Assembly: GCA_014526335.1 (NCBI GenBank)
Contig: JACTAT010000101.1
Coordinates: 315,813-379,812 of the forward strand
Length of the DNA: 64,000 bases
Direction of reading: 5' to 3'
DNA from: Chrysaora quinquecirrha
Taxonomy: Eukaryota; Cnidaria; Scyphozoa; Semaeostomeae; Pelagiidae
In this document: piece by piece, positions 1 through 11,232 of the stretch
Position numbering within the stretch: position 1 is the first letter of the stretch
How the letters are laid out: each line of letters begins with the position of its first letter
Notes under the pieces: model-generated
Databases searched by the model: none
What the model was told of the DNA's origin: nothing
The model's input: only the letters and a program-made list of their open reading frames with translations
Program-made: the position numbers and the translations under genes

Positions 1-135
1 ACTACTTGAGTCCCAGTTATCGATCATCAGATCGAGACTAATACCAAACCGAGGTCGCTCAAACTGGAAATGAATGAATGAAGTTTGAGCGTCCTAGCAT
101 GACTTTCAATAGCGATAACTACGACTCCAGATAAT
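1..135. repeat. Fold-back repeat related to the GAGTCGTAGTTATCGCT family
   Basis: The left part has TTGAGTCCCAGTTATCGATC. The right part has the reverse of a family word (AATAGCGATAACTACGACTC). Related copies with GAGTCGTAGTTATCGCTATT followed by GAATTGCTGGACGCTCAAAC occur at 2930-3056, 5222-5290 and 19368-19465. They end in CAATTCAATGTGAGCGTC, so the ends can pair. Confidence 0.55.
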
Positions 136-249
136 CAGTCTAGCGCCTGGCGCGAAATACGTCAGAAATTTGGTTGAATAACATCCATAGTTGCAGTGAA
201 CGCATTTTTTTGCACCACAAATTTAAGATACTGAGCGCCATAAAATCCG

Positions 250-420
250 AGCTTCCTCGCAGGTCCGGTTAATTTCACATCTTTCGATTCGACCTCTGCA
301 ACAAATAGGAAAGAAGCCACATTTCTCATTGCCCGATGATGGGAGACGGATCCCTCCCGAAACGTTGCTCTTCTATATATCAAAGGCTTGTCATGATAAG
401 TGGTGACTCTCATGTCTAAT
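250..420. repeat. Copy of the inverted-repeat element also seen at 58764-58975
   Basis: The words CTCCCGAAACGTTGC and ATCAAAGGCTTGTCATGATA with GTGGTGAC near the end recur at 58914-58970. Only one arm is clear here, while the other copy shows both. No gene is seen at 421-816. Confidence 0.6.
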
Positions 421-816
421 GGGACGCCATTTCACCTCCACCTTCACCTTTCACCTTCACGTCAAGAAATTTCAGCGAAAAGCAAACTCACAAACAAACA
501 TATTTGAAAAGTGCGAAATCATTGGAAAAACTAGAAAACGGAATGACAAACAGATAGGCTTGTTGGAAACCTAAGAACATGACCTCGACTAGAGTGTAGG
601 GTCGAAAGCAAACAAAATATGTTTTTATATCAATCCGAAGAGATTTCGAGGTAGTGACAAAGAAAACGTGGATTTCAGTCCGTTGAAATTTTTCTCGCAT
701 TTCTGACCCATTTTTCTTGTTTTGGAAAATTTCCTCTATCTTGAACTTCCTCCATAATAACAAATAAACCGTTCCATCCCGAGTTCAAGATAGAGAGAGT
801 TGACTAAAGTTGAACA

Positions 817-3800
817 TCATATAAATTGAAGTTTTACCAGACTTCTTTGAGGGCTTTCTGTGAGCAAGCTCAGAGCAAGTCTATCTTCTTTTAATCTCTT
901 TTCTTTTGCTCTTCTGTTTTGGAACCAAACTCTAACACGGTCAACAGGGAGTCCAACTTGGCTCGCAACTTGTTTTCTTGTTGATGCACTTGGATAATTG
1001 TTGTCCTTGAAAGTAGCTTCAAGGACTTTCAACTGCTCTGCAGAGAAGATGGTTCGTGGTTTCTGTCTTCTAAGAAACAAGGAAGGATCTAGAAAAAGAA
1101 AGATTTGCTAAAAATAACCAGTTTCTTGAGCAGGACAATTTTTAAGAAACTTTTGACGACTGGAGAATATTTGCAGAAAGGGCCAAAGAGTAAGAAATGG
1201 ATGGGTCAACCTACGCTGCGGTACACTTTTTTTATAAGAACCAGGAAATTTTTATCGAGGCTGGCTATTCTTAACTTTTTGCCTTTTTTGAGCCTGAAAT
1301 GTTCGTAATCTCTACTTAATTCCTGGGTTACTTGGACATCTATATTTTTCAGTGAATGTCTCTAGTGGTACTAGGTTTGTGTAAATATGCAGCATCCCTG
1401 TCCATTTCTTTGGGCGGATCCAGCCCTAAATCTGACTGGTGCTCAAAAAGAAAAGGGTGTGGCCGATGGGCGTGGTCAGTTGGTATAATGGGCGTGTCCG
1501 AGGGCGTGGTATTAAAGTTGTTGATTTTGTGAATGACTAAATAAACAAATCGTTTCCGAGGAAGAAAGAAGAACTCGAATGTTTATTGTTGGGAAGTCAA
1601 TAGATAGCTATTACAGTTCGTCTTCCTGTACATGCAGAACGGAAAAATTTAGGCTTGGCCTAATTCAAACAGAAGATTTTGCGTTATCAAAGTTCCTCAG
1701 AACGCTGACACAGACAAGAACATTCCCTGACATGATTAGAACTTTAACATAGGCCTAACTAACAAATCTATACTTTTTGAATTAGGCCTAACCTAAAATT
1801 TCTGTCCGTTCTGTATGTACACGAAGACGAATTTCCAACATAATCATTCTAGTTCTTCTTTCTTCCTCGTAAACGATTTTGACTCGACTTGTGTGAGACA
1901 TTCACCATCATCAACTTCTACTGTTGTGTTGGTACAAATTCTCTTTTTTTCCCAATGTCACTGAGAGAGCAGAGAATGACGTTGCATTTTCGAGTGACGT
2001 TGAGCACCAGTGAGCCCTGCACTTTGATTGGTTGATTTTCCAGCACCAGTGGAAGTGACGTTGAGCACCAGTGCGCCCTGCATTTTGATTGGTTGATTTA
2101 CCAGCACCAGTGGAAGTGACGTTGAGCACCAGTCAGCCCTGCATTTTGATTGGTTGATTTGCCTGAGCGCCAGTGGAAGTGACGTTGAGCACCAGTGGAA
2201 GTTCATTTTACTACTATAAAATTCCGGGTCACTGGTGCTCAAGGTTTCAATGACGTATCTCTGTACAAATCAATTCTGTTTTTTCTCGTCATTCTGGCAA
2301 AATGGTCCGCGTTTTTCCGGAATACATTCAAAGTAAACACGTCATTAACTCATTGATAGCGAGACCTTATTTCTATGCGTGAGACAGACAGTGATTCGTT
2401 GATGGAATACAAAGAAAATTTAGGCCAATTATGTCAACAAAGAGGAATCAAAGAGGCATGATAAATGCTTTCTTGCTCGAAAAGAACATTTCAACCAAAG
2501 AAAATCAGCTGATATCAACAGCAAAAGGAAATAATTTTTTAAAGGTCATTCTTTAAAAATACTGAACATTTGCTGAACATTTGCTGCCTCTTTTTCATGC
2601 AGTCATTTTGGCGCGAAATTCGAGATTTTGAGAAATTGAAAAATTGACAAAGTTGCTAACATGCACATGTGTATATCGGATAAATGTTCAGTGTTTACTG
2701 TTTGTTCAGTTGAGTGGCCAAATGGATTGAACACAGCAATGAACAAATGTTCTTTAGCAAACATTTTTGACTCCGACAAAAAAATCACTGAACAATGTTC
2801 AGCAGTGACTCAACAATTACATGTTCTGCTACAGCAGTTGACGTCATGCTATGTTTTGTTGTTGATCGATATACTTATGGAGGTTTAAATATTCTGCTGC
2901 TACTGAATTTGACTGTAATTGTATTGTCAATTAGACTTACTACACGAGTCGTAGTTATCGCTATTGAATTGAATTGCTGGACGCTCAAACTAACTGACTG
3001 TAGCGAACAACAACAACATCAATTCAATTCAATTCAATGTGAGCGTCTAATTGTCAATATGATTTTAACTTGGGTTGTATGTCCACATGAAATTACTGAA
3101 AAGATGCTTCACTGTCTTTGTGAAGCGTGCATGTCTACAGCCTATGTATTATGATACAATTTACGTAAGGACTACATTAGCTTTCTGGTTTCTATTTGTC
3201 CCATGTTAGCTTTATGTAGTAACGTTTCTATAGCATGCTTGACAAATTACTAGCAAGCACATTCTTTGCTCGTAGACGATACATCTTCATTACATACAAT
3301 ATGGAGTTATAGTATAACAGCTATCTTGAAAACCTGGAATGTGGAATATTGGAATGGAATAATGGAATTTTGGAATGTCGCATTTTTTCGAAACTGCCTC
3401 GAAACCAAGAATTAATGTCGAATTTAAGAGTTTTGGACATTCCAATATTCCATTTCAATATTCCAATATTCGATTCCAACATTCCACATTCCAGGTTTTC
3501 AAGATAGCCATAGTATAACTGTAGTTTTTTTGTATCATATCAAGTATTTGCTGTGAAAAATTGATAGTTAAATTGAACATCAAGAACTAGAAAACTCACC
3601 CATCGTTAAGTAGTCAGTAAATGAATTGCTTACAAATCCATGATAAGTAGGCACATATCCATAGCACAAATGTGGCGGAAAAATCGAATGGGTTGGTAAC
3701 TGTAGTTGGAAGCTACCTCTGGTTGGTCCTGGATTGTTAACCGCGATACACTCGGTAGCAGTAGTTGGCTGGCCAGATCGACGGATGATATTAGGAATCG

Positions 3801-3921
3801 TTGGTTGCACTTGTGACTGTTGCTCTGTCGACCTTATATGATTCAAATTTATGGTGGTCAATTTTGGTTGGGTTTCTTCTTTAGTTGGAATCACTTTTGA
3901 AGTGTCTTTGGTTGATTCCAT
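817..3921 (-). CDS. Paired-like (Q50) homeobox transcription factor, two exons, complete
   Basis: The coding exons are 3600-3921 (ATG at 3921-3919, ending ATG G before gtgagt) and 817-1088 (acceptor tttctag, TGA at 819-817). The phase 1 intron joins them into a 197-residue protein. The homeodomain lies at about residues 115-174 and keeps R5, F8, L16, F20, W48, F49, Q50, N51 and R53 (VWFQNRRAKEKR). The stretch LEATFKDNNYPSASTRK followed by RVRVWFQNRRAK resembles paired-like proteins of the Pitx/Otx kind, but residue 50 is Gln, not Lys. The last part, AKEKRLKED, also recalls Lhx3/4, yet no LIM domain is present. The N-terminal half is Gln/Thr/Pro-rich with no recognised domain. The protein is a nuclear DNA-binding factor by family. 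No paired domain or octapeptide was found, so the exact orthology stays open. The 2.5 kb intron is full of repeats. Confidence 0.88.
1222..1400 (+). mobile_element. MITE end of the AAGAAC class, truncated
   Basis: It begins TACACTTTTTTTATAAGAAC, with later TTCTTAACTTTTTG and the internal block GAATGTCTCTAGTGGTACTA. The same block is found in the copies at 31975-32241 and 48868-49066. No right-hand terminal repeat is found. It lies in the homeobox gene's intron. Confidence 0.55.
1543..1890. mobile_element. Palindromic MITE with long imperfect terminal repeats
   Basis: The left arm (AATCGTTTCCGAGGAAGAAA, then GTCTTCCTGTACATGCAGAA and TTAGGCTTGGCCTAATTCAA) is the inverse of the right arm (TTGAATTAGGCCTAACCTAA, TCTGTATGTACACGAAGAC, TTCCTCGTAAACGATT). 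The arms are about 130 bases with many mismatches. No coding capacity is seen. Confidence 0.65.
1993..2220. repeat. About four tandem units of 61-62 bases with CRE-like and CCAAT-like words
   Basis: Each unit contains GTGACGTTGAGCACCAGT and TGATTGGTTGATT. The spacings of GTGACGTTGAGCACC are 62, 61 and 61. TGACGT is a CRE core and ATTGG is an inverted CCAAT box. The array is in the homeobox gene intron. Confidence 0.8.
3309..3522. mobile_element. Palindromic element dense in the word TGGAAT
   Basis: The left arm GCTATCTTGAAAACCTGGAA continues TGTGGAATATTGGAATGGAA. The right arm ends TTCCACATTCCAGGTTTTCA and AGATAGC. TGGAAT or ATTCCA occurs about fifteen times in the 210 bases. It lies in the homeobox gene's intron. 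Confidence 0.75.
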
Positions 3922-4118
3922 GGTTTCTTATTTCAAATAACCTTTAACTGTTCTTATTCAATGAAAACAGGCAGAGCAATCGACATGGCAGAGTAGCTTA
4001 GTCAGAAGTAAACATCGAAATAAATGATTTATTTGATTTAATTGATGACGTCAAATTAGAAAAAATCCATCAAACGTCAAATTGTTCATTTCCCAGCATG
4101 GCATGCATCAAAGTGCTG

Positions 4119-4489
4119 TACACGTATTTTTTTATAAGACTAAAAAATTGGTCCAGTACTCAAAGTTTCTTAAAATTTTCGTAATTTGAGAACCGAAAGT
4201 TTCTTTCGAGTTTCTTACATATCTGTATTGATGACATTGTGATTTAAACTGAATGATGTTCTAAACCTATATATCGATTGTATTTGAATGCTCGTGGCCT
4301 TCCAGCTTTTCTGCGTGTCACAAATATATGTTATTGGATACAAAACATCAAAAATAAACTTGAATATGTCACAGAATTATGCGAAAAGTTTCTTGGTCAA
4401 AGATTTCCCAGTGCTGGGGTTTCTAAAATTTTTGGCCATTCTAGAGTCTGGGTTTCTTATAAAGAGTTTCTTATAAAAAAACACGTGTA
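4119..4489. mobile_element. MITE, AAGAAAC class
   Basis: The ends are TACACGTATTTTTTTATAAG and CTTATAAAAAAACACGTGTA. GTTTCTTA and its variants recur throughout the interior. It lies in the 1.4 kb divergent intergenic region between the homeobox gene and GKAP1. Related copies are at 32292-32666, 37833-38173 and 47884-48246. Confidence 0.75.
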
Positions 4490-4779
4490 TACGTAGCGGG
4501 TATAGTACTTATTCTACCAATGCACCATATCCACTGGATCGGATTTTTCAGTAACGCAGCGTTCAGCGATCATAAAGCTGGAATGTGTATTTATATGTGT
4601 ATTTATATGTGTTTTTATACCCTTCCGACTGAAGATGCCAAAAACGGCGCTTTCTTGAAAAACGCATTAGAAATAGAATTATTACATTCCTCTCACTCTT
4701 TCGGCAACCGCTATAACAACTTTAACAATATATGGGGTGGTCGAGTGGTTGGAACGAGGTGGTGGCGTGTGGAGGAGCG

Positions 4780-4851
4780 TACCCTGGGTACCAGACTTCC
4801 AATTTCAAGAAATTTCATTTTCTTGAAATTGAAAGTCTGGTACCCAGGGTA
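4780..4851. mobile_element. 72-base hairpin MITE with a 9-base target duplication
   Basis: The element reads TACCCTGGGTACCAGACTT on the left and AAGTCTGGTACCCAGGGTA on the right, with a further AATTTCAAGAAA stem and a small loop. The arms differ at one base. It is flanked by GGAGGAGCG at 4771-4779 and 4852-4860. A 9-base duplication would fit a Mutator-like mechanism. Confidence 0.8.
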
Positions 4852-5311
4852 GGAGGAGCGTAGATTACGATGGATGTAATGAAAGTCTAGTGTAGAAAGT
4901 CAACGGAAAACAAAACGCAAAAGTAATTTCTGCTTGCAGAATGGTGTTTTACGACAAAAGAACAAAAAGAAAGAAAACACTTTGTATTCATGAAGTAAAA
5001 ACACAAATTGGCATAAATTTTCGAAATTATTTTAAGAATTGGGGAACTTTGAGGGAAGAAACTTTCGCGGGAAGAAACTTGCGCGGGAAACAGGTTTCGT
5101 GACTCAAAAAAAACGTGAAATTTTTGGCATTAACTTTCGCGAATCAGAAAACCGGTAAGTTTCGCGGGGGAAAACTTTCGGGGTTTCACAGAACCAAAAC
5201 AATAAAGGGTCTCTCAAAGTAGACTTACTATATGAGTCGTAGTTATCGCTATTGAATTGAATTGCTGGACACTCAAACTGACTCTCAAAGTGAGGCTGCT
5301 TAGATAAAAAC

Positions 5312-8300
5312 ATGGCGGACAGAAAAAAGCAAGTTGTGCCTAACATTGCAACTTCTTCACGTTTTGCTGTGTTTGAAACTGAGGAAACTGACAGTAGCGA
5401 AGATGAGTTGGTTATTTCAGGAACTAGTAACTCCCAGGAACAAAAGAAAAAGAATAAAAACGCAAAGAAGCGTGCAAGAAAAAAGAAGAAAGCTGCAGCT
5501 GAAAATGCAGCAACAAACGAGGTCTATACCTGCCCATTGTTCTATTGAAAAGCTAGAGGGTGTACTACCTAATTAACGCCACCCATACTAAATAGTAAAT
5601 ACTTACGTATGCTCTGCAGTGTGGCTTACAATTGCCAATTGTTGCATTCAATTTCAGACGTTCACGTTGTGAAGCTGCTTTTATTTATTATATTATGATG
5701 TAGTAATTTTTAGATGGTTTGGTAATCACCTCTATATGGGGGATCAGGATCATGAATCACAGGGACAAAAATGTTTGCCATTCACGTTTCACATTAAAAA
5801 GATACAGCGTTTCACATTTCTCGGTTAGAAAATCTGGTCAATCACATTTCATGAAGATCTTTTGCCACCCTGTTTCACGTTTCCCAATGAAAAAATATGA
5901 TCAATCACGTTTCCCGGAATACCCTTTACCACCCTCTATATATAGCTCACTTTGTTAGAATTGAAATTTTTCGAAGTCACAAGGTATCAATTTTTATGCA
6001 AAAATTGTATAAAGCACCCAAAAATTAGTCTAGTTGCAAAGTTAGCACTTGTATTACTACATCAGCACTTGTATTATCGATTTTATGAGTGTTCCAAGTT
6101 TAGGATCTTATCAACCCTATGTTCAGTACAGCAGTAGTTGTGCAGTACAGGGGGGGGGGGGATATCATCAGTACAGCAATGGGATACCATGAGTACAGCG
6201 GTTGATGTTCAGTACAGCGGTGGGATACCATGAGCACAGTGGAGGATGATTTTCCACCGCTGTACTGCACAACCACCACTGTACTGCACAACCACAGCTG
6301 TACTGCACTTATGTTATGTGGGGTGTTTATAAGAAGTTTTGCTAAGTTCATTTTTTGTGGTCAAAGCCTTTATGAAATCGGGAACTTTGAATGCTTGTAA
6401 AATTAACAACACAGGTGCTAGGACAGTAAAACTTTATACCTAGACTAAGTTTTTGATGCTTTATAAGATTTTAGCTTCGAAAACTAGATATCTTGTGATT
6501 TCCAAAAATTTTAATGCTGTTGGCCATCTACCAAAGTGATCAATCTTTAACTTATCAATAAGATGACAAGTTGAGGGTATTAATTTGCATTTTTTCTCAG
6601 TTAAGGAATATGGCATTTGGTAAAGCTGCTCCTGGAGCAAAACAAAAAGTTCATGCAAATACTGATGGAGAGAAAAAAGTTCACCATGAGCAAGCAATAA
6701 TTTCAAACAAAGAAGAAGAAAAACCAACGTCATTGCTAAAAGATGATTTTGAAAAATGGACAGAAGTTGATGAACAGGTCAAAATGATTTATTTATATAC
6801 TTTTAGATAGTACTCACGTAATAGTAATAACTATCTTTGTGCCAAAGAGTAGAAATGAACCATTACTGTTTCTTCCTAGTCCATGATTTGAAAAGCTTTA
6901 AAGCTCTTAATAGCTCTTAATAAAACTTAAGATGAACTCGGTTAAATCTACAACCTAGTTTCACTCTGGGACCCATACATGCAGAGATTCAGTTGATTAA
7001 TATGAGGGAAATGAATTCATTATTTGTCCCAGTTATGGCTACAAAATGTATGAAATTTCCATTTCCATTTCCCATGGGCAAATCACTAATCAAATGGTGT
7101 ACAAGATTCCAAGATTACTGGAATCCCTACAAAATTTACCTTCCCACCCTTGCTACAATTACATAAAACTCTTTGTTTTCACAATTTAGTAGCATATTGC
7201 ATCAATTGCGCATGCGCAGATCAACATTATTGCATTTTGAAAACAAGCTTAGACAACCTGAGAGTTTGCACCACCCCCTCAAAGAAAAATTCCTCACAGA
7301 ACCAACAATTTTCAAAAATTCACATGACATTTCATTCCTTGAAAAGGCGCACAAGATTCCTGTGAAGTTGATTGAAGTTCCAAAAAAGGGTGTGTAAGAT
7401 TGCAAGGTGTGAACTGTCCCTCGATTATCTCATTCAACAATATATTCAATGGCTCTTTCTTCAGAACGACAAAAAGACAGGATCATTCTGATCAGCTTGA
7501 ACTTTGGTCATGTGTCAAATTATTGTGGCTATGCAGGGGTTGAACATCAGTTTTCTGTTTATGAAATTTTGACACCGAAAAGTAAAAAGAATCCATTTTG
7601 ATGTTTTGGAATTCTTTAAGGATTGTAAAAGATTTTCAAGATTTAATAGGATTCTGTTCCGAAAGATTCCAGCAAATTGTAAAGATTCTTAAAGATTCTG
7701 AAAGGATTCTTTGGAGAGGTGTATGAGGTTCTTGGAGTGATTTGCCCCTGGATAATTTCCACATTATTTTGTATTTTAAAGGGAAAACACAAGTTTTAGC
7801 TTTATCGTTGTAAAAACAAACCCTGGCAACAAAGAAACACGTTAATAACTTGTGAAGCACAGTTGTTTAACAGACAAAATGTTGTATTAATATAAAATGT
7901 AAATTTTTTATTTCACTTTACAATGTATGCATGTTTGTCATGAATGAGGAGTGCTAGAATAGATTTTTCCGCAACTTGCGTAAGGATAGATTTTTCCACA
8001 AGTGGATACCCCAATAGGTAGGATTCAAACCAGGACTGCATGATTAGAGAACTAACAATGTTTCCTCTGAGCTATAGAGCTCAATGAAATCGGCAAGTAA
8101 CTCTCCAAGTCATACAGCCTACAGCTCTTCTCTAGGGTCTAGGCTGTAGGACTTGGAGAGTTAGTCTATGATTTCATTGAGCTCTATAACTTAGGGGAAA
8201 TAGGGTAGAGGAAGCATTGTTGGCTCTCTGGTCATGCAGTCCTGGTTCGAATCCTACCTAACGTTTGATACAAAACGTTGGCTATACCTTATATTATGGA

Positions 8301-10171
8301 AAAAAGATTGAAATGGTTAACCAGTGATTAATTAAGAAAACAAACTTTTTTATTTTTTAGATTGTTTTGAACCAATTCCAAAAAGATTTACAGGTGAGAA
8401 GATTTTTCATTCCACACACAATTTTTGACGTATTTTAGTTTATTCTAGTTCCTATCTGGTAAAAACCTTTCACTTAATGAAGAAGGCTACAAACACTCTC
8501 AAGTTGTGTTTCTACTTAACTTTAGGAAGCAGTTCGTTTGAGTGTAGTAGAGGAAGAAGCACGAAAGAAAACAATGGTGGGTAGTCATTTAATTAGCCAA
8601 AATTATGCGTAGCAGTTTTTCATTACTAGATTATTCGCAATGAAGATAAATCTTCCGGCTCACAAGCATATTTTTTAAGACTACGTTGATATGTTGCCTG
8701 CCCAATTTGAAAATGGAACAAAAATGTTACAGGTTGGCACGGAAAGTTGGTACGGATTGGTACGGAAAGTTGAACTCATTTCAACTCTCCCTTTGCTTAC
8801 GACTAATGATCACCGACTGTCGTAATGATCGTGAGAGTAATGACACCGAGTAATGTAAGGTAGATAGAGTAATTATATCCACCTTTGTTTTCTTAGCTCG
8901 AGTCAATGCAAGCAAGGAAACACAAGAAAGAACATGTTGTCAAATTATCACTTGATGAATTTCAGAACAGAAATGCAAAACCCATCCAAAATGGACATCA
9001 TGAAACGATTAATGGTCAGTGAATTCAAAACTATTTCTTATCTATTTTAATGTTCATATTTGTCTGCAATCTTCTTTGTCTAATAAATGCCAGTTAAGTA
9101 AGTGTAAAGGCTTGGCTAAGCTAGGAGTCATGTCGCACGCGGCATTGTCACTTCTCAAACTTTGTAGTGTGCGACAAAATTTGTAGCAAGAAACACGCAA
9201 ATAATCACAGGAGACAACAGAAACATTTCGTGTCTTCGCGACTCGGAGGAAACGTTGCTCACTAGTCACCCGTTTGCTTTGCCACCCTGGGAGACGTGAC
9301 GAATACAATTTCGCGCAACAAGATTCCAAGCTTAGCCACTGCTTAAGAGGTTTTTGGGATTTGCAGCAGCTAGCCATGTAAAGAAGTTGACTACTGCTTC
9401 TTTGCTGTCTGTAATTCAACAAGTGTCGGTCGCTCTTAGGCTGACCAAGCATGATTACTTATCGTAGCATCTTGAATTGCATAAATCAGCGGTTTTACTT
9501 CTGGTAAGACACATCAAGAAAAAACAGCTAAGTGTGAGAATTATGTTAAGTTAGTAGCTACTATGATGTAGCAGTCTCAAAATATCTGAACTATTCATTT
9601 TATTGTTTTCCTCATAACTACATTTATAAGCAGTTTTTACTTTCAAGTGTATGTATTTAACAGCATTCTTACGTGTATTTAACCGTTTCTCTCTTGGTGT
9701 GTCTAACCTGCCGTTTTGTGTCATACCTCGAAATTAATTATTGTCCCAACTTGCTTTGACACAAGCATCTTTGAATCCGGTGGGTTGCCTGTAATAAGTC
9801 TTTTTCTTCGAAATGATAACTTGTCTAGGCCAGCGGCTGATCTAGAAAATTGTTTGAGATTAATAAACGACATAGTCAAAGCAAGGTCCAGGGGTCTTCG
9901 AAAATCCCCAGAAAATAATCGCCTCCTTCCATTAATTCTAAACTTGAAAGTATTCTCTAATAATTCACATGTCAAGAAAGGTCTAATTGAAGCTCTAATA
10001 CATGTTGTCTTGCAAGGTAATGAAGCTATTGATGACTGGGATGCTGAACAACTACCGCAACAAGTTGAAGTAGAGATAAAACGCGAAAAACAAAGGAAAA
10101 AGAAAAAGAAACATGTAGAAAAACAGAATCACAATAAAGATGCGATTGTTCAAGATGTAAATAGTGAATCT
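5312..10171 (+). CDS. GKAP1: GKAP1-like (G kinase-anchoring protein 1), first six exons
   Basis: Exons read as 5312-5521, 6601-6777, 8361-8393, 8526-8576, 8897-9014 and 10017-10171, giving about 248 residues with all phases compatible (0,0,0,0,1,0). The N-terminus has SSRFAVFETEETDSSEDE followed by a Lys-rich block, as in vertebrate GKAP1 (TASRFALLQVDSG). The first intron splits NE from LRNMAFGK at the same point as human NE/LRNLAFKK. Later matches are DEQIVLNQFQKDLQEAVRLS and HVVKLSLDEFQ (human RPLTVSLKDF). The sixth exon (DDWDAEQLPQQVEVEIKRE) is charged and fits the human region before the coiled coil less closely. GKAP1 is a Golgi-associated scaffold for cGMP-dependent protein kinase. The donor sites at 5522 (gtctat) and 6778 (gtcaaa) are weak. 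The C-terminal coiled-coil exons were not found before or after the N gap. Confidence 0.8.
5720..5945. repeat. Element dense in TCACGTTTC/TCACATTTC
   Basis: The words TTCACGTTTCACATT, GTTTCACATTTCTCGG, AATCACATTTCATG and AATCACGTTTCCCGG recur in about 200 bases, bounded by ACCTCTATAT on both sides. It is in GKAP1 intron 1. The rest of this intron up to 6600 holds the GTACAG array and nothing else recognised. Confidence 0.5.
6118..6320. repeat. Short GTACAG minisatellite with units in both directions
   Basis: This GKAP1 intron carries CAGTACAGCGGTGGGATACC in one direction and TGTACTGCACAACCACCACT units in the other, with a run of G at 6151-6160. The words are those of the larger arrays, but the units face each other, which could form a hairpin. 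Confidence 0.7.
7090..7740. repeat. Region dense in AAGATTC words
   Basis: TGTACAAGATTCC, GCACAAGATTCCTG, AAAGATTCC, TTAAAGATTCTGAAAGGATT and similar words recur, most tightly at 7610-7735. It lies in the GKAP1 intron between exons 2 and 3. Whether it is one element or two is unclear. Confidence 0.45.
7965..8265. mobile_element. Inverted pair of tRNA-derived SINEs
   Basis: A minus-strand copy (AGGATTCAAACCAGGACTGC, GAGCTATAGAGCTC) faces a plus-strand copy (GAGCTCTATAACTTAGGGGA, GTCATGCAGTCCTGGTTCGA, ATCCTACC). Box A-like and box B (GGTTCGAATCC) words mark the tRNA-like head. Related copies are at 17330-17500, 17572-17716, 47707-47835 and 48296-48440. Confidence 0.75.
9105..9345. mobile_element. 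Inverted-repeat element, GGAGTCATGTCGC family
   Basis: The left end is AAGGCTTGGCTAAGCTAGGA followed by GTCATGTCGCACGC. The right end is CCTGGGAGACGTGACG and CCAAGCTTAGCCA. A related copy lies at 47447-47690 (GACATGTCGCGCG, GCGACATCTCTCCTAG). It is inside the GKAP1 intron after exon 5. Confidence 0.6.
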
Positions 10172-10389
10172 GTAAGAAAAATGTTTATATTATCACGCCT
10201 TACTCGTTGAAATTTTTACAAGACCTGTCAATCAAAACCTCAGCTGACATTTCCTTGCGTTTAACATTTTTCTATGATCTAACCCAAATGATAACTGTAA
10301 TCAGTAGAAATAGGTAGAAAGAAAGAAAGGCACAGCATCATGTGCAGGCAATGAATTGTCAAAGTTGAGCTGCGAAGCAAGAAAGAACT

Positions 10390-11085
10390 TCTTTAAGGGA
10401 AGAAACTTTCGCGTTTTTCGCGTTTTTGGTCAAAATTCGCGAAAGTTTATTGCACAAGACTTTCCAAAATACAAAATTCGCGAAAGTTAATTCCAGCGAA
10501 AGTTTCCTTAACAATAGAAAAAAATAATTTCCAAAAACTTTGTTCAGTTTAAGATTTTACGAAGCGATTTCGTGTCTAATATTCATGGAAGATTCATAAA
10601 ATATCAAGTCGGAAATCCCATTTAAAGTCAAATGCGCTGGGGGTTTTTTACTGTTCGACCTGTCAAGCCTGAAAAATTTTCCCGTGAAACTTCCCATTTT
10701 TCTTGATTCGTTAAAGTTAATTCCAGACATTTCGCATTTTTTCTGAGTCGCGAAAGTATCGAACCGCGAAAGTTTGAAAGTTAATTAAAACAATTCCGCG
10801 TTTTTCTAAGTCGCGAAAGTATCTTCCCGCGAAAGTTTCCATTTTCCCGATCCTCGAATGTTAATTAAAACAATTTCGCGTTTTTTCAAAGTCGCGAAAG
10901 TATCTTCCTGCGAAAGTTTCCATTTTCCCGAGCCGCGAATGTTAATTAAAACAATTTCGCGTTTTTTTCAAAGTTGCGAAAGTATCTTCCCGCGAAATTT
11001 TCCATTTTTCCTGATCCGCGAAAGTTAATTAAAACAATTTCGCGTTTTTCTAAGACGCGAAAGTATCTTCCCTTAAAGTAGATGG
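10390..11085. repeat. Tandem array of about 83-base units rich in CGCGAAAGTT
   Basis: From about 10740 the unit (TCGCGAAAGTATCTTCCCGC, GAAAGTTTCCATTTTCCCGA, GTTAATTAAAACAATTTCGC) repeats four times. The preceding 350 bases hold scattered copies of the same words. A shorter related stretch is at 5040-5200. Confidence 0.8.
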
Positions 11086-11232
11086 TATGAACCACGCATT
11101 AATTGTTTAGAACACTCTCAACAAAGTGACATGATGACGGTCGATGTAATTCACTCTTCCAAGAAGAATTCTAACAATCTGCTTTCCCCTGGTTTCATTA
11201 TCTTTAGCCTAATCATTCAAGACATTATGGTT

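Noticed and set aside
9054..9452. 132-codon minus-strand frame
   Set aside because: It crosses an inverted-repeat element that recurs at 47447-47690 and lies in a GKAP1 intron.
9716..10016. Plus-strand frame running into GKAP1-like exon 6
   Set aside because: The frame is open, but a good acceptor (GTTGTCTTGCAAG) at 10016 gives the phase required by exon 5, and the upstream part matches no part of GKAP1. A longer alternative exon cannot be excluded.
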